From Rhodospirillales bacterium (GTDB lineage Bacteria > Pseudomonadota > Alphaproteobacteria > TMED109), in contig JAPPED010000013.1 in the NCBI GenBank assembly GCA_028824295.1, positions 1 through 64,000 on the forward strand: 64,000 nt of DNA. The letters are read 5' to 3'. Of this stretch, positions 24,313 to 33,492 are shown piece by piece (position 1 is the stretch's first letter; each line of letters opens with the position of its first letter). The position numbers were made by a program, and so were the translations under genes. Under the pieces are notes generated by a model. It did not search any database and had not been told where the DNA came from. It was given only the letters and a program-made list of their open reading frames with translations.

Positions 24313-25420
24313 GCGGGCCGCTCACGCCGGCGTCACCAAAACTGGCCATTTCCCGCATCATGGTTGCGGCTGCCCTGACTATGGGCCAGGCCAGCAGCGC
24401 ACCCGTGCCCTCGCCGAGACGCATGCCCAGATCCAGCAGGGGCTCGCCGTCGAGCGCATCCAGCACAACCTGGTGGCCCCCTTCTGCTGACCGGTGAGCG
24501 TAGATGAAGGCTCCCTCGGAACCCGGTTCAAGCTCTCGAGCGCAGAGTGCCGCCACGGTTGCGATGAAGCCGTCGACAATCACCAGCTTGCCGGATCGAG
24601 CCGCGCCAAGCATCGCGCCGGTCATCATGGCAATTTCGAAGCCGCCGTACTCGGTCAGCGCGCGCTCTGCACCCAGGTGAGTCTCGGTCCGCTCCGCGGC
24701 AGTCGCCAATGCTTGCCGCTTGCGCATGACGCCAGCCTCGTCCAGTCCCGTGCCGGGGCCCACGAGATCGTCGACGGCGATTCCCAGCGTCTTGGCCGCC
24801 ACCAGACTCGCGGACGAGGTATTGCCGATTCCCATCTCGCCGAAACAGGCGACCTCGTGGGTGCCTTCCGCCCCGAGAGCTCGCCCGGTCTCCAGCCCGG
24901 AGCCGAGGCTCTCGGCGGACATGGCCGCTTCCTCCAAGGCGTTCGCCGTCCCGCACCCCAGACGCCTGGAGACCAGGGCTGGATGCCTGATCGGAACCCC
25001 GGCCACGCCGGCATCGACGATCACGAGTTCAGCACCCAGCGCGGTTGCGAATGCATTGGCAGCCGCTCCGCCAGCCAGAAAATTGAGGACCATCTGGCGG
25101 GTCACGGCTTGGGGGTAGGCGGAGACGCCAGCCTTCGCCAGGCCGTGGTCTGCGGCAAAGAGCGTAAGCCTGCAATGCTCCGCGCGCGGTTTCAGCGAAT
25201 GCTGGAATCGGGCGATTCGTTCAGCCAGCGCCTCGATCTTCCCAAGGGCGCCCAAGGGCTTCGTCTTGGCATCGATCGCGGCTTGAACGGCTTCCCTGAA
25301 GCGATCTTGCTCGCTGTTCGGCCGGTCATCGCTTAGCTCTGCACGATTGCCGGGCTCGTATCCCGGCACGTCATGCGCCATGTCAGCCCGCTCTGTCGCT
25401 TCCTCCGGAAACCGGAGCAT
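24302..25420 (-). CDS. cobT: Nicotinate-nucleotide-dimethylbenzimidazole phosphoribosyltransferase
   Basis: Activates the lower-ligand base as alpha-ribazole-5'-phosphate. Diagnostic segments are TKPLGALGKIEALAERIA, LFAADHGLAKAGVSAYPQ, NFLAGGAAANAFA, FGEMGIGNTSSAS, VGPGTGLDE and the C-terminal catalytic RLGEGTGALLAWP. At 372 residues from ATG 25420 it is slightly long; ATG 25381 (MAHDVPGYEPG) would give 359. A CTCCGG/CCGGAG hairpin lies between the two starts (25403-25417). First gene of the four-gene minus-strand block; no second cobalamin riboswitch is visible upstream. Confidence 0.95.
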   Translation of the reverse strand: MLRFPEEATERADMAHDVPGYEPGNRAELSDDRPNSEQDRFREAVQAAIDAKTKPLGALGKIEALAERIARFQHSLKPRAEHCRLTLFAADHGLAKAGVSAYPQAVTRQMVLNFLAGGAAANAFATALGAELVIVDAGVAGVPIRHPALVSRRLGCGTANALEEAAMSAESLGSGLETGRALGAEGTHEVACFGEMGIGNTSSASLVAAKTLGIAVDDLVGPGTGLDEAGVMRKRQALATAAERTETHLGAERALTEYGGFEIAMMTGAMLGAARSGKLVIVDGFIATVAALCARELEPGSEGAFIYAHRSAEGGHQVVLDALDGEPLLDLGMRLGEGTGALLAWPIVRAAATMMREMASFGDAGVSGPHAR

Positions 25421-25769
25421 AGCTTCATGCCGCGCCGTTCAGGTTGCGCCGCCGGGTCATCCGCCTCTACGACACCAGTTGGCATCCGATCCGCCGGGCG
25501 CGGTCCTGCGCGGCGAATCGCCGGTCGAGGAAGGTGGCGCCTGCACGCGGCACGGAAGCACCCCCGGCAGCCCGGCGGGTGAGAAAGCGACCACAGTCAC
25601 CGGACCTTGGCGAGGAGGCCCGCTCTGGGCGCTCCGAGAACCTGCTGTAGCCGGTTTCGGCACTCGATCGGAGGCCCGTGGGGATCAGAGCCCAGACCCC
25701 GTCGATGGCATTCAGCTCGCCTGATACCGCGCCCGCATGGCCGGACGATCCCGGCGCATCGCGGTCGGA
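25421..25769. other. Gene-free stretch upstream of cobT
   Basis: About 350 bases between the TauD-type gene stop and cobT, both on the minus strand. Open frames here lack starts, ribosome sites or family similarity. I looked for the cobalamin-box sequences found at 22216-22375 and did not find them. The cobT promoter should lie here, but no strong hexamer pair stands out. Confidence 0.5.
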
Positions 25770-26654
25770 TCAGTTGGGCTCGTCGATCGAGGCGGCGTCG
25801 CCCGCCACGGTACTCCTGTGCATGACCCGGATGTACTCGCCTTCCGGCCATTCCTTGCCGCGGTGCATGACCCGGCGGTTGTCCCAGAGGACCACGTCGC
25901 CCTCGGTCCAGGTGTGCGAGTAGACCCGCTCGGGCAGGACGCACCAGTCGATCAGCTCGTCGAGCAACTCCCGACTGCGCTCCTCTTCCCAGCCTTCGAT
26001 GTACGCCGCATGCGACCCCACGTAGAAATTGCGGCGCCCCGTCGCCGGATGGCGGCGAATGAGGCGCTGCCGCGACCCCGGCAGCGTCGACTTCTCGGAC
26101 TCGTTGAAGATGTCGCCGGTGTTCCGCATGCGCGAGTAGATGATGCTGTGCGCGCAGATCTCGTCCACGAGATCTTCCTTGTCGATGCCGTGTTTGCCGC
26201 CCGTCCAGGTGTCATACCCGGCCCGGGAGTCCGCAAACTCCGTACCGCCGCCTTCTCCAGGAAGAATGCGCGCGGACAGGATGGAAAACTTGGCCGGCAC
26301 GGTCTTGAAGGAACTGTCGGAATGCCATGACCGGTTGCCGCGGTCGTAGACGACTTTCCTGCTGTCGGCCGCGTGGCACTGCCCGCTGGCGTCCATGTTC
26401 CCGAGATGGGCAATCTCGGGCGAGAAACCGTGCGCAACACTGTCTTCCAGAATCGTGGTCTCGAGCGGGCCGAGGCGACGGCTGAACGCCAGCTGCGTGG
26501 AATCGTCCATGATCTGGTCGGGAACCACCAGCACCGCATACCGGTTCGCGGCAGCCTCGAACTCCGCAAAGGTGTCGTCATCCATGGAGCCGAGATCGAC
26601 GCCGGTAACCCGCGCGCCAAACTCGATCGAAGAAAGAAGGGGCTGAACCTGCAT
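25770..26654 (-). CDS. TauD/TfdA family Fe(II)/2-oxoglutarate dioxygenase
   Basis: A 294-residue non-haem iron dioxygenase. The first iron ligands are His111-x-Asp113 (RSWHSDSSFK), the distal His is in RRVMHRGKE near 263, and the 2-oxoglutarate arginine is in RVMHRSTVAGD. RLGPLETTI and YSHTWTEGDVVLWDNR are typical of the alkylsulfonatase/2,4-D dioxygenase family. ATG 26654 (MQVQPLLSSIEFGARV) is the likely start; the frame is open to 26732 without similarity. Substrate unknown; no sulfonate transporter is adjacent. Confidence 0.9.
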   Translation of the reverse strand: MQVQPLLSSIEFGARVTGVDLGSMDDDTFAEFEAAANRYAVLVVPDQIMDDSTQLAFSRRLGPLETTILEDSVAHGFSPEIAHLGNMDASGQCHAADSRKVVYDRGNRSWHSDSSFKTVPAKFSILSARILPGEGGGTEFADSRAGYDTWTGGKHGIDKEDLVDEICAHSIIYSRMRNTGDIFNESEKSTLPGSRQRLIRRHPATGRRNFYVGSHAAYIEGWEEERSRELLDELIDWCVLPERVYSHTWTEGDVVLWDNRRVMHRGKEWPEGEYIRVMHRSTVAGDAASIDEPN

Positions 26655-26834
26655 GGCGCGGAGCATCGTCCAACGCCGTGAGCGGGTCAACTGACGCCTG
26701 CCGGTGACATTTCCGCCAATCTGGCGCGGCAACGCTGACCCGCCATATGGTCAAAATACGGCCCAGGACCACAAGATGATGTGTTGATGCGGCCGCAGTG
26801 GTATATTTGCGGCAGTCTCCACGGAGTGCCTCCG

Positions 26835-29800
26835 GTGCGATTGACGCGCGTCGCCCTGACCGGGTTCAAGTCCTTCGTCGAAGAGACGACGTTCGAAATC
26901 GGCCCCGGCATGACCGGTGTCGTGGGCCCGAACGGCTGCGGCAAGTCCAACCTGGTCGAGGCCCTTCGCTGGGCGATGGGGGAACATGCCCCCCGCAGCG
27001 TGCGCGCGGCCGAAATGGACGACGTCATCTTCGACGGCACCGCGGCCCGTCCCGCCCGGAACCTCGCCGAAATCCGGATCGTCATTGACAACGAGGACCG
27101 GAGCGCCCCACCCGCCTTCAACGACTCGGACACGATCGAGATCTGCCGCCGCATTCGGCGGGGCCAGGGCTCCTCCTTTTTCGTCAACCAGCGCGAAGTA
27201 CGCGCCCGGGACGTTCAACTGCTGTTTGCCGACAGCGCGCTCGGCGCCCGCTCGCATGCAATCGTGGCGCAGGGGCATGTCGACGCGATCATTCACGCCA
27301 AGCCGGCGGAGCGCCGGCGGCTGCTGGAAGAGGCCGCGGGAATCGTGGGCGTGCATTCCCGGCGGCATGAGGCCGAACTGCGACTCCGCTCCACCGAGGA
27401 AAACCTCACCCGTGTGGACGACCTGCTGGGCGCCCAGCAGGGGCGGCTCGCCGTGCTTCGGCGACAGGCCCGCCAGGCCGCGCGGTACCGCTCGGTTTCC
27501 GATCGGTTGCGAACCGCTGACGCCAGACTCTCCCTCCATCGCTGGCGGGCAGCGCAGGAAGAGGGCGAGGCGGCGCGTTCGGAGCTCGATGGCGCCAGAC
27601 GGGACGTCACGGCGGCCGCAGCCGCGGCCGCCGAGGAGAGTTCGCGGCAAGCTTCCCTGCAGGACGAATTGCCGCAGCTGCGGGAGGCGGAATCGAAGGC
27701 AGGCGCCGCTGTCCAGCGAATTGCGCACGAGCGGGCTCTCCTCAACCGCGAACTCGACGACGTTGCCGGTCGTCGCCGGCAACTCGAGACGGAGCGCGGC
27801 CAAACGCGAAACGACCTGACACGCGAACAGGAGAACCTGAACGACATTGCCCGCGAACAGGCGACGCTTAGGGATGAGCAGGAAACGATCGAGGCCGAGC
27901 ACCGGGGCCAGGCCGAGACCCGCGCGGATCTTGAAGCGAGCCTGGCCGCGGCCAGGACGGTCCTGGAGACCGCGCAAGCGGCGCAGGCCGAGGCGGACCG
28001 GGCCCTAACGCGGGCCGAAGCGCAGGCGGCAGCCTTGGCCCAGGACGTCGACGAAAAGGCTGGCGCACTCGACCGGTTGGACAGCCGAATCGCTGCGACC
28101 GACGCGGCGCTCCAGGATCTGGCGGCAAGGGACCAGACGCCACTTGGCGACCCGGATGCGCTCGAGGCCGATGTTCGTGCCGTCGACGCGCGGGCAGACG
28201 CCGCGGAGGCCGCGGAAGCCACGGCGCGAAGCCGTCTTGCCGAAACCGAGAAGGCGGGCGAGACCGCTGCCGAATCCCTGGCGGCGGCAAGGGCCGAGCT
28301 GGTCGCAGCCGATCGCCGCCTCGATCCGCTCCGTGCCGAACGTGACACCCTCGCCATCCAGCTCGAAGCGAGCGGCAAGCGCACGCTGGCCCGGTTGGTG
28401 AAGATTCAGCCCGGTTTCGAACGTGCCGCCGCCGCCGCACTCGGTGATGACCTGGAGGCCGACCCCGCTGGGGGCCCGGTGACCTGGCATGATCTGGGGG
28501 AACTCGCCGCCAGCGCCCTGCCGGCCGGAAGCGTGCCGCTATCCGAATACGTCAGCGGCCCGGCGGCGCTGCAGCGACGGCTCGCCTTCACCGGTGTCGT
28601 GGACGACGACGCGGGCAATGCCCTTCAAGGGGAACTCGTTCCCGGTCAGCGGCTGGTTGACCGCACCGGCGCCCTCTGGCGGTGGGACGGGTACACGCAC
28701 TCCTCCGGCGAGACGACTCCGGTGTCCCGCCGGTTCCAGCAGAAGAACCGGTTCGACCAGCTGGCCCGCGCCATCGACGCCGCCGAGCAGCAACGCGCGG
28801 AGGCGCAGGCCCGCGCGAGCGCCGCCGAAGAGCATGCCCGGGTCGCCGATGCCGGGACGGCCGAGGCCCGGGCGGCCCTGAACCACGCCGTCGAGACCCG
28901 GCAGGCGGCGGAACTGGAACGCAAGGCCGCGCGCGACCGCCATGCCGCCGCACTCGCCGCCAGCGTCGAGGTCCGAGCCAAGCATGCGTCGCTCGGCGAA
29001 GCGCGCGATCGCCTGACCGAAGAACGCGCCCTGCACCAGCAATCGCTCGACGACGCCCGCGCGGCAGCCGGCGGCTACTCCGAGGCAGCGCCTCTGGCTC
29101 GGGCCGCGGCAGAACGACAACAGGAAACTGAGACCGCACTCACGGATTTCAATCGGGCCCTGGAGTCGCACACACGCATGCAGGAGGCGGAAACCCATCG
29201 GCACCAGCGCCTCGAGACCGTGCGCCAGCAGTGGCAGAACTGGGAGCGCAGGAGGACGGCGACCGAGCAGCACTTGGTGGAGCTTCGTCGACGTCTCGAC
29301 GAACTTGATGGACAGCTCGCAGCGCTGGAGCGGAAACCGCAGGAACTCGAGCAGCAGCTGGAAGGGCTTGTCGATCACCTCGCGGAGGCAGAGAGCCGGC
29401 AACAGGCCGCGGCGGATGCGCGCGTCTCACGCGAATCGGCTCTCCGAGAGGCCAACCAGGCCGTTGCGGACGCCAACGACCGACAGGCCGAGGCCCGGGA
29501 GACGATGGCCCGGGCGGAGGGCGCCTGCAAGCAGGTAGAGGAACGCCTGACCGGCGAACGCGAACGGATCCGAGAGCGCCTGGGCGCCTCGCCCGATCAG
29601 CTTTCCGAACTCGCCGGTCTAAAGGAAGGTGAAACGCTTGCGCCCCGCGATCAGCTCGAACGCACGCTGGAGCGGCTCCACCGCGAGCGCGACAACGTGG
29701 GTTCGGTCAATCTGCGCGCCGAGGCGGAGGCCGACGAGGCTGCGGCAGAAATCGACAAGCTTTCCGAGAGCCGCTCAGAGCTGGTCCAGGCCGTGGAGAA

Positions 29801-30323
29801 GCTGCGAAGCGCGATCAACCGCCTGAACCGCGAAGCCAGGCAGCGTTTGCGAAACACGTTCGGCACGGTTGACCAGCACTTTCAATCCGTGTTCAAGACC
29901 CTGTTCCAGGGCGGCGAGGCGCGTCTCGAACTCGTCGATTCGGAAGATCCGCTGGAGGCGGGGCTGGAGATCGTGGCCAGCCCGCCCGGCAAGCAGCTCC
30001 AGAAGATCTCCCTGCTGTCGGGCGGGGAGAAGGCGTTGGCTGCCCTTTCCCTGATCTTCGCCATGTTCCTGACACGGCCCGCTCCTCTCTGCGTCCTGGA
30101 CGAAGTCGACGCCGCGCTGGACGACAGCAACGTCGAGCGATTCTGCGCGTTGCTCACCGAGATCGCGAAGGCTTCGAACACCCGGCTGCTGGTGGTCACG
30201 CACCACCCGTTCACCATGACCCAGATGGATCGCCTGTACGGGGTGACCATGCAGGAGCCCGGCGTCTCGACGATGGTGTCAGTGGATCTCGCGCATGCGG
30301 AAGGACTGCGCGAGGCCAGCTGA
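26835..30323 (+). CDS. smc: Chromosome partition protein SMC
   Basis: Condensin ATPase that organises and segregates the chromosome. The 1162-residue protein has an N-terminal head (VALTGFKSFVEET, Walker A VVGPNGCGKSN at residues 29-39, Q-loop region WAMGEHAPRSVR), a long Glu/Ala/Arg-rich coiled coil, a hinge around 500-640 and a return coil. The C-terminal head has signature LLSGGEKALAALSLIFA and Walker B LCVLDEVDAALDDSN. GTG 26835 fits the family N-terminus VRLTRVALTGFKSF and has GGAG eight bases before it. The kleisin genes scpA and scpB are not in the window. Confidence 0.97.
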   Translation: MRLTRVALTGFKSFVEETTFEIGPGMTGVVGPNGCGKSNLVEALRWAMGEHAPRSVRAAEMDDVIFDGTAARPARNLAEIRIVIDNEDRSAPPAFNDSDTIEICRRIRRGQGSSFFVNQREVRARDVQLLFADSALGARSHAIVAQGHVDAIIHAKPAERRRLLEEAAGIVGVHSRRHEAELRLRSTEENLTRVDDLLGAQQGRLAVLRRQARQAARYRSVSDRLRTADARLSLHRWRAAQEEGEAARSELDGARRDVTAAAAAAAEESSRQASLQDELPQLREAESKAGAAVQRIAHERALLNRELDDVAGRRRQLETERGQTRNDLTREQENLNDIAREQATLRDEQETIEAEHRGQAETRADLEASLAAARTVLETAQAAQAEADRALTRAEAQAAALAQDVDEKAGALDRLDSRIAATDAALQDLAARDQTPLGDPDALEADVRAVDARADAAEAAEATARSRLAETEKAGETAAESLAAARAELVAADRRLDPLRAERDTLAIQLEASGKRTLARLVKIQPGFERAAAAALGDDLEADPAGGPVTWHDLGELAASALPAGSVPLSEYVSGPAALQRRLAFTGVVDDDAGNALQGELVPGQRLVDRTGALWRWDGYTHSSGETTPVSRRFQQKNRFDQLARAIDAAEQQRAEAQARASAAEEHARVADAGTAEARAALNHAVETRQAAELERKAARDRHAAALAASVEVRAKHASLGEARDRLTEERALHQQSLDDARAAAGGYSEAAPLARAAAERQQETETALTDFNRALESHTRMQEAETHRHQRLETVRQQWQNWERRRTATEQHLVELRRRLDELDGQLAALERKPQELEQQLEGLVDHLAEAESRQQAAADARVSRESALREANQAVADANDRQAEARETMARAEGACKQVEERLTGERERIRERLGASPDQLSELAGLKEGETLAPRDQLERTLERLHRERDNVGSVNLRAEAEADEAAAEIDKLSESRSELVQAVEKLRSAINRLNREARQRLRNTFGTVDQHFQSVFKTLFQGGEARLELVDSEDPLEAGLEIVASPPGKQLQKISLLSGGEKALAALSLIFAMFLTRPAPLCVLDEVDAALDDSNVERFCALLTEIAKASNTRLLVVTHHPFTMTQMDRLYGVTMQEPGVSTMVSVDLAHAEGLREAS

Positions 30324-30381
30324 GTTCGACGACCCCACCGGCGTCGGCCGGCCACACGTCGCATCGGATCTGCTTGCAGGA

Positions 30382-30400
30382 CAAGGGCGCTGCGCCCTTG
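30382..30400 (+). terminator. Probable smc terminator hairpin
   Basis: CAAGGGCG (30382-30389), loop CTG, CGCCCTTG (30393-30400): a perfect 8-base-pair stem 58 bases after the smc stop. No T-run follows, as is usual in this G+C-rich sequence. Confidence 0.55.
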
Positions 30401-30479
30401 CGCCCGGCCCCAGGTGGAATTTCCGGGGACGATTCCCGGCGGCAGCGCCGCCCGCGGGCTGCCTGGTCGTCCTGGCAGC

Positions 30480-30776
30480 TCAGTCGCCGGACGGGAGCAG
30501 GACCTTGGCAATGGCCGCCCACTCTTCGTCCAGCGGCGCCGAGCAGACGGGCTTGTCGGCGCGGCGGTACCAGTAAGCCGCATTGGAAAGATCGCCCTCG
30601 ATCCGATGCAGATGGGCGTGAATCCACGCCCCGTCGCCGCCCAGCCCCGACTGCACCAATCGGTGCGCTGCGTCCCATTCGTCGTTGGCAATCCACCACA
30701 GTGCCTCGAGAGATCGTGACAGACTGGCGGGAGGCGCCGCCTCGCGGAGCGTTTCGCGGAATTCGTCCAAGGTCAT
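30480..30776 (-). CDS. Small conserved protein of unknown function
   Basis: A 98-residue acidic, tryptophan-rich protein starting MTLDEFRETLREA. Segments ALWWIANDEWDAAHRLVQ and AWIHAHLHRIEGDLSNAAYW look like two short alpha-helical hairpins in a TPR-like arrangement. I recognise the pattern as a widespread uncharacterised family in alphaproteobacteria. GGGGAG lies about seven bases before ATG 30776, which decides the start; the frame upstream (to 31118) is open but has no such support. It is convergent with smc and codirectional with the acyltransferase gene. Confidence 0.8.
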   Translation of the reverse strand: MTLDEFRETLREAAPPASLSRSLEALWWIANDEWDAAHRLVQSGLGGDGAWIHAHLHRIEGDLSNAAYWYRRADKPVCSAPLDEEWAAIAKVLLPSGD

Positions 30777-30980
30777 CTGCCATCTCCCCATGGGGCCAGC
30801 ATAGGTTTGCGAGCAGCGCGCCACCGCTAGGGCGAACGCTTGTGCCGACAACCGGGGAACTCCGGCGACGGGCGGTCTCGAACGAATGGCCCACCGCCCT
30901 TGTCGCACCTCCGACCGGAACCGGGCGCCGGCATCCGGGGCAGCCGGTGACTGCAGCGGCAACCGACCACCGCCCGTGCA

Positions 30981-30994
30981 CGGGTGTACACCCG
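30981..30994. repeat. 14-base perfect palindrome
   Basis: CGGGTGTACACCCG reads the same on both strands. It sits in the 268-base gap between the small conserved gene and the acyltransferase gene, upstream of the former, and could be a protein-binding site or part of an RNA stem. Confidence 0.45.
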
Positions 30995-31008
30995 ACAACC
31001 GGTTCCGA

Positions 31009-31039
31009 CGCTCTGCCCTTGCCGGCGACGGGCAGAGCG
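31009..31039 (-). terminator. Inverted repeat after the acyltransferase gene
   Basis: CGCTCTGCCC (31009-31018) pairs exactly with GGGCAGAGCG (31030-31039), a 10-base-pair stem with an 11-base loop. It starts six bases after the stop of the minus-strand acyltransferase gene and is a likely terminator. Confidence 0.6.
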
Positions 31040-31044
31040 CGCGG

Positions 31045-32487
31045 TCAGGTGCCGACCGCCTCCCCCCGACTGCCGGAAGAAAAATGCTCGATGGAATTGG
31101 CGTAGAAGGCAAGCACATCCAGGGCGTCGTCGCTCGCCCGGTAGAGCCCGTCCGACGTCGTCACCAGATGCCGGAGCGTGAGCATGCGCAGGCCGACCGT
31201 GACCGCATAGTCGCGGTCGGCGCGCGGGATGTGAACGTACGCCTCACGATGCTCCAGATCCTCGATCAGGCGATGCGCATGCGCCTTGATTTCCAGTTCG
31301 CTCATCGCCTTGGCCGGATTCCGCACAAACACCGTCGCCACGGCGGCAACCGGTGTCACGGGAATGCAACGAGCGACAGCTTCCAGCAATCGCGCTCCCA
31401 GCACCTGGAGCGCCGCCTCCCTGGCGTCCGCATCGCCGGATCGAAAGTCGACTCCGTGATCGCGGACATAGGAACGCATGGACAGCGGCTGCCCGAAGCT
31501 CAGGCACGCGTAGCCAAATCGATACCAACGCCCGCTCAGCATGAGCCAGACATTGTGCGCGATCCACGTCACGACCGTGCTGAAGATGAATCCCCGGCTC
31601 CGTCGGACAGCGTTGGGATCAAGCGTGCGGACCAACGAACGATCCTCGAGGACGCGGTCGTAGTTGATACCGACAGGCACGAAGACCAGGTCGCGGTCGC
31701 CATCCGGGTCGAACTCCGACACCATGTATTTGATCAGCCCGAGCTTCGGCGTACGGAGGCGCCCGTCGCGGGTCAGTCCTCCTTCCGGAAATACCGCCTG
31801 CGCCATCCCGCCGGCGGTTGCGAACTGAACGTACCGGGCGAGAACCTTCCGGTAGAGACTGTTCCCCGAGCCCCGCCGGACGAAGTACGCCCCCAGCGTC
31901 CGAATCAGCGTCTGTAGCGGCCAGATCCGCGCCCATTCGCCAACGGCGTAGCTCAGCGCCGACCGGTTGACCACCATGTAGGCGAGGATCAGGTAATCCA
32001 TGTTGCTGCGGTGGTTGATGACGAACACGATGCTGGAATTGTGATCGATCGTGGCCAGCGCCCGTTCGTTGGTGGACCCGAGCCGCACCCGGTACAGCAG
32101 CCGAATGAGCCGCCGGGCCAGGTAGTGGCCGATGCGGAAGTACGCATAGGCATTGAACGACGGCACGATTTCCCGGGCGTACCGGGCCGCCTCTGCCATC
32201 AGCACGTCTCTCGGGGTTCCTGTGGCGGACGACTGCCGGTCGACGGCTTCCAGCACTTCGGGGTCGTAGGTCAGGCGATCGATGAGGACCTGGCGCTTGG
32301 TTCTCGCGAAGCGGGGAATCTCAAACTGCAGCCGCTCATTGAGGTCTTCGATCACGCGATTGAGGCGACGGCGTACAAACCAGCGAACGCTTGGTACCAG
32401 CATGCGGTCAATGATCGACCAGACCGCGAGTGCTGCCCCCGCGACGACCAGCCAAAGCGGGAGCGTCACGGCGTCATCGGCAATCAT
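31045..32487 (-). CDS. Glycerol-3-phosphate/lysophospholipid acyltransferase (PlsB-like, short form)
   Basis: A 480-residue membrane acyltransferase. An N-terminal helix (LWLVVAGAALAVWSIID) is followed by a basic region and then the acyltransferase blocks: NHRSNMDYL (the NHx4D active site) near 197, GAYFVRRGSGNSLYRKV, the FPEGGLTRDGRLR glycerophosphate-binding block and VFVPVGINYDRV. It is much shorter than E. coli PlsB (about 800) but keeps the same block order. It should acylate glycerol-3-phosphate or lysophosphatidate at the inner membrane; which one cannot be told. ATG 32487 (MIADDAVTLPLW) is chosen because the preceding 41 codons look non-coding. Confidence 0.87.
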   Translation of the reverse strand: MIADDAVTLPLWLVVAGAALAVWSIIDRMLVPSVRWFVRRRLNRVIEDLNERLQFEIPRFARTKRQVLIDRLTYDPEVLEAVDRQSSATGTPRDVLMAEAARYAREIVPSFNAYAYFRIGHYLARRLIRLLYRVRLGSTNERALATIDHNSSIVFVINHRSNMDYLILAYMVVNRSALSYAVGEWARIWPLQTLIRTLGAYFVRRGSGNSLYRKVLARYVQFATAGGMAQAVFPEGGLTRDGRLRTPKLGLIKYMVSEFDPDGDRDLVFVPVGINYDRVLEDRSLVRTLDPNAVRRSRGFIFSTVVTWIAHNVWLMLSGRWYRFGYACLSFGQPLSMRSYVRDHGVDFRSGDADAREAALQVLGARLLEAVARCIPVTPVAAVATVFVRNPAKAMSELEIKAHAHRLIEDLEHREAYVHIPRADRDYAVTVGLRMLTLRHLVTTSDGLYRASDDALDVLAFYANSIEHFSSGSRGEAVGT

Positions 32488-32807
32488 TCGGCGCCCGGGA
32501 TCCGGCGGGCCTGTTCGAACGCATCCGGTTCTCCGGCGGGTTCCTCCGGCCAGCATGCCATAACGAATTGGCGAAGACCTGATCCTGTCCGCCCGGCCAG
32601 CCGCGCTCACACGGCGCGAGTTTCCTCACGCCTACCGCGCTCCCGTTGCACCTCCGGCTCCCCGACAAGGCCGCAGGTCGGATGTCGCGAGTGCCTGGTG
32701 TGGGTGCGGTCGGCACATGGAAACGTCCGTCCACCCCTCCGGTGTATGGCCGGGTCATGGCCGGTACAGTCGTCGGATCACGGCCGCCACGCGAGGTGCT
32801 TTCGGTG
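32488..32807. other. Divergent intergenic region without a visible gene
   Basis: Some 320 bases separate the acyltransferase start from the divergent GNAT gene. Apart from the region GCGAGGTGC upstream of the GNAT start, which may serve as its ribosome site, I see no clear promoter hexamers, hairpins or small gene. Confidence 0.5.
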
Positions 32808-33269
32808 ATGGAAATTCGTCGCGGCGGGCTGGAGGATCCGCTGGTACAGGACCTCCTTCGGACCCACCTTCGTCAGGCTCGCTCCGAAACCGCGCCCGGC
32901 AGCGCCCACGCGCTGGATCTTCGGGACCTGCATGCGCCGGACATCGACTTCTGGTCGGTGTGGCGTGAGGACGAGCTGCTTGCGATCGGCGCGATGAAGC
33001 GGTTGTCCGGCGACCACTTCGAGATCAAGTCGATGCACACGGCGATCGCCAGCCGGCGCACCGGCGTCGGCAGCGCCATGCTGCTGCATATCATCGAGGC
33101 CGCACGTCAACGCGGCGCGCGGCGGCTCAGCCTCGAAACCGGCTCGTGGTCATACTTTGAGCCTGCGCGCGCGCTCTACCGGAAACACGGGTTCGTCGAG
33201 TGCGAGCCCTTCGCCGCATACGTTCCCGACCGGAACAGCGTCTTCATGACTCTCGCGTTGGAATCCTGA
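32808..33269 (+). CDS. GNAT family N-acetyltransferase
   Basis: A 153-residue acetyltransferase. The acetyl-CoA pyrophosphate-binding motif is RRTGVGSAMLLHIIEAAR near 85-102, preceded by the beta-strand IKSMHTA and followed by LSLETGSWSYFEPARALYRKHGF, the usual B-motif Tyr segment. It resembles the small PhnO/ElaA-like acetyltransferases; the acceptor is unknown. ATG 32808 (MEIRRGGLED) is preferred over upstream in-frame starts because similarity begins there. Confidence 0.88.
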   Translation: MEIRRGGLEDPLVQDLLRTHLRQARSETAPGSAHALDLRDLHAPDIDFWSVWREDELLAIGAMKRLSGDHFEIKSMHTAIASRRTGVGSAMLLHIIEAARQRGARRLSLETGSWSYFEPARALYRKHGFVECEPFAAYVPDRNSVFMTLALES

Positions 33270-33492
33270 TACGGGACCTCCGCACCCCGACCGACGACGA
33301 CGCCGGACGGTGCCCCCGGATCGCGATTGCACGGCTGGCCGCCGGCTTGCTGGTGGCCAACTCCTCAGACCTGGCCTGAACGCCCGCGGGGCATGCGGCG
33401 TCGCAACCGCGCAGCGCGGGCTCCCGCACTCGCTACTCCCGGCATATTGCGGGTAGTCTCTGCTCCACCGCGCTCACGTTGGAATTCCGCCC

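Noticed and set aside
25421-25769. Second cobalamin riboswitch upstream of cobT
   Set aside because: GGATGCCAACTGG on the minus strand faintly recalls GCCACTGG, but the B12 box and the GCCGGTGCAA core are absent.
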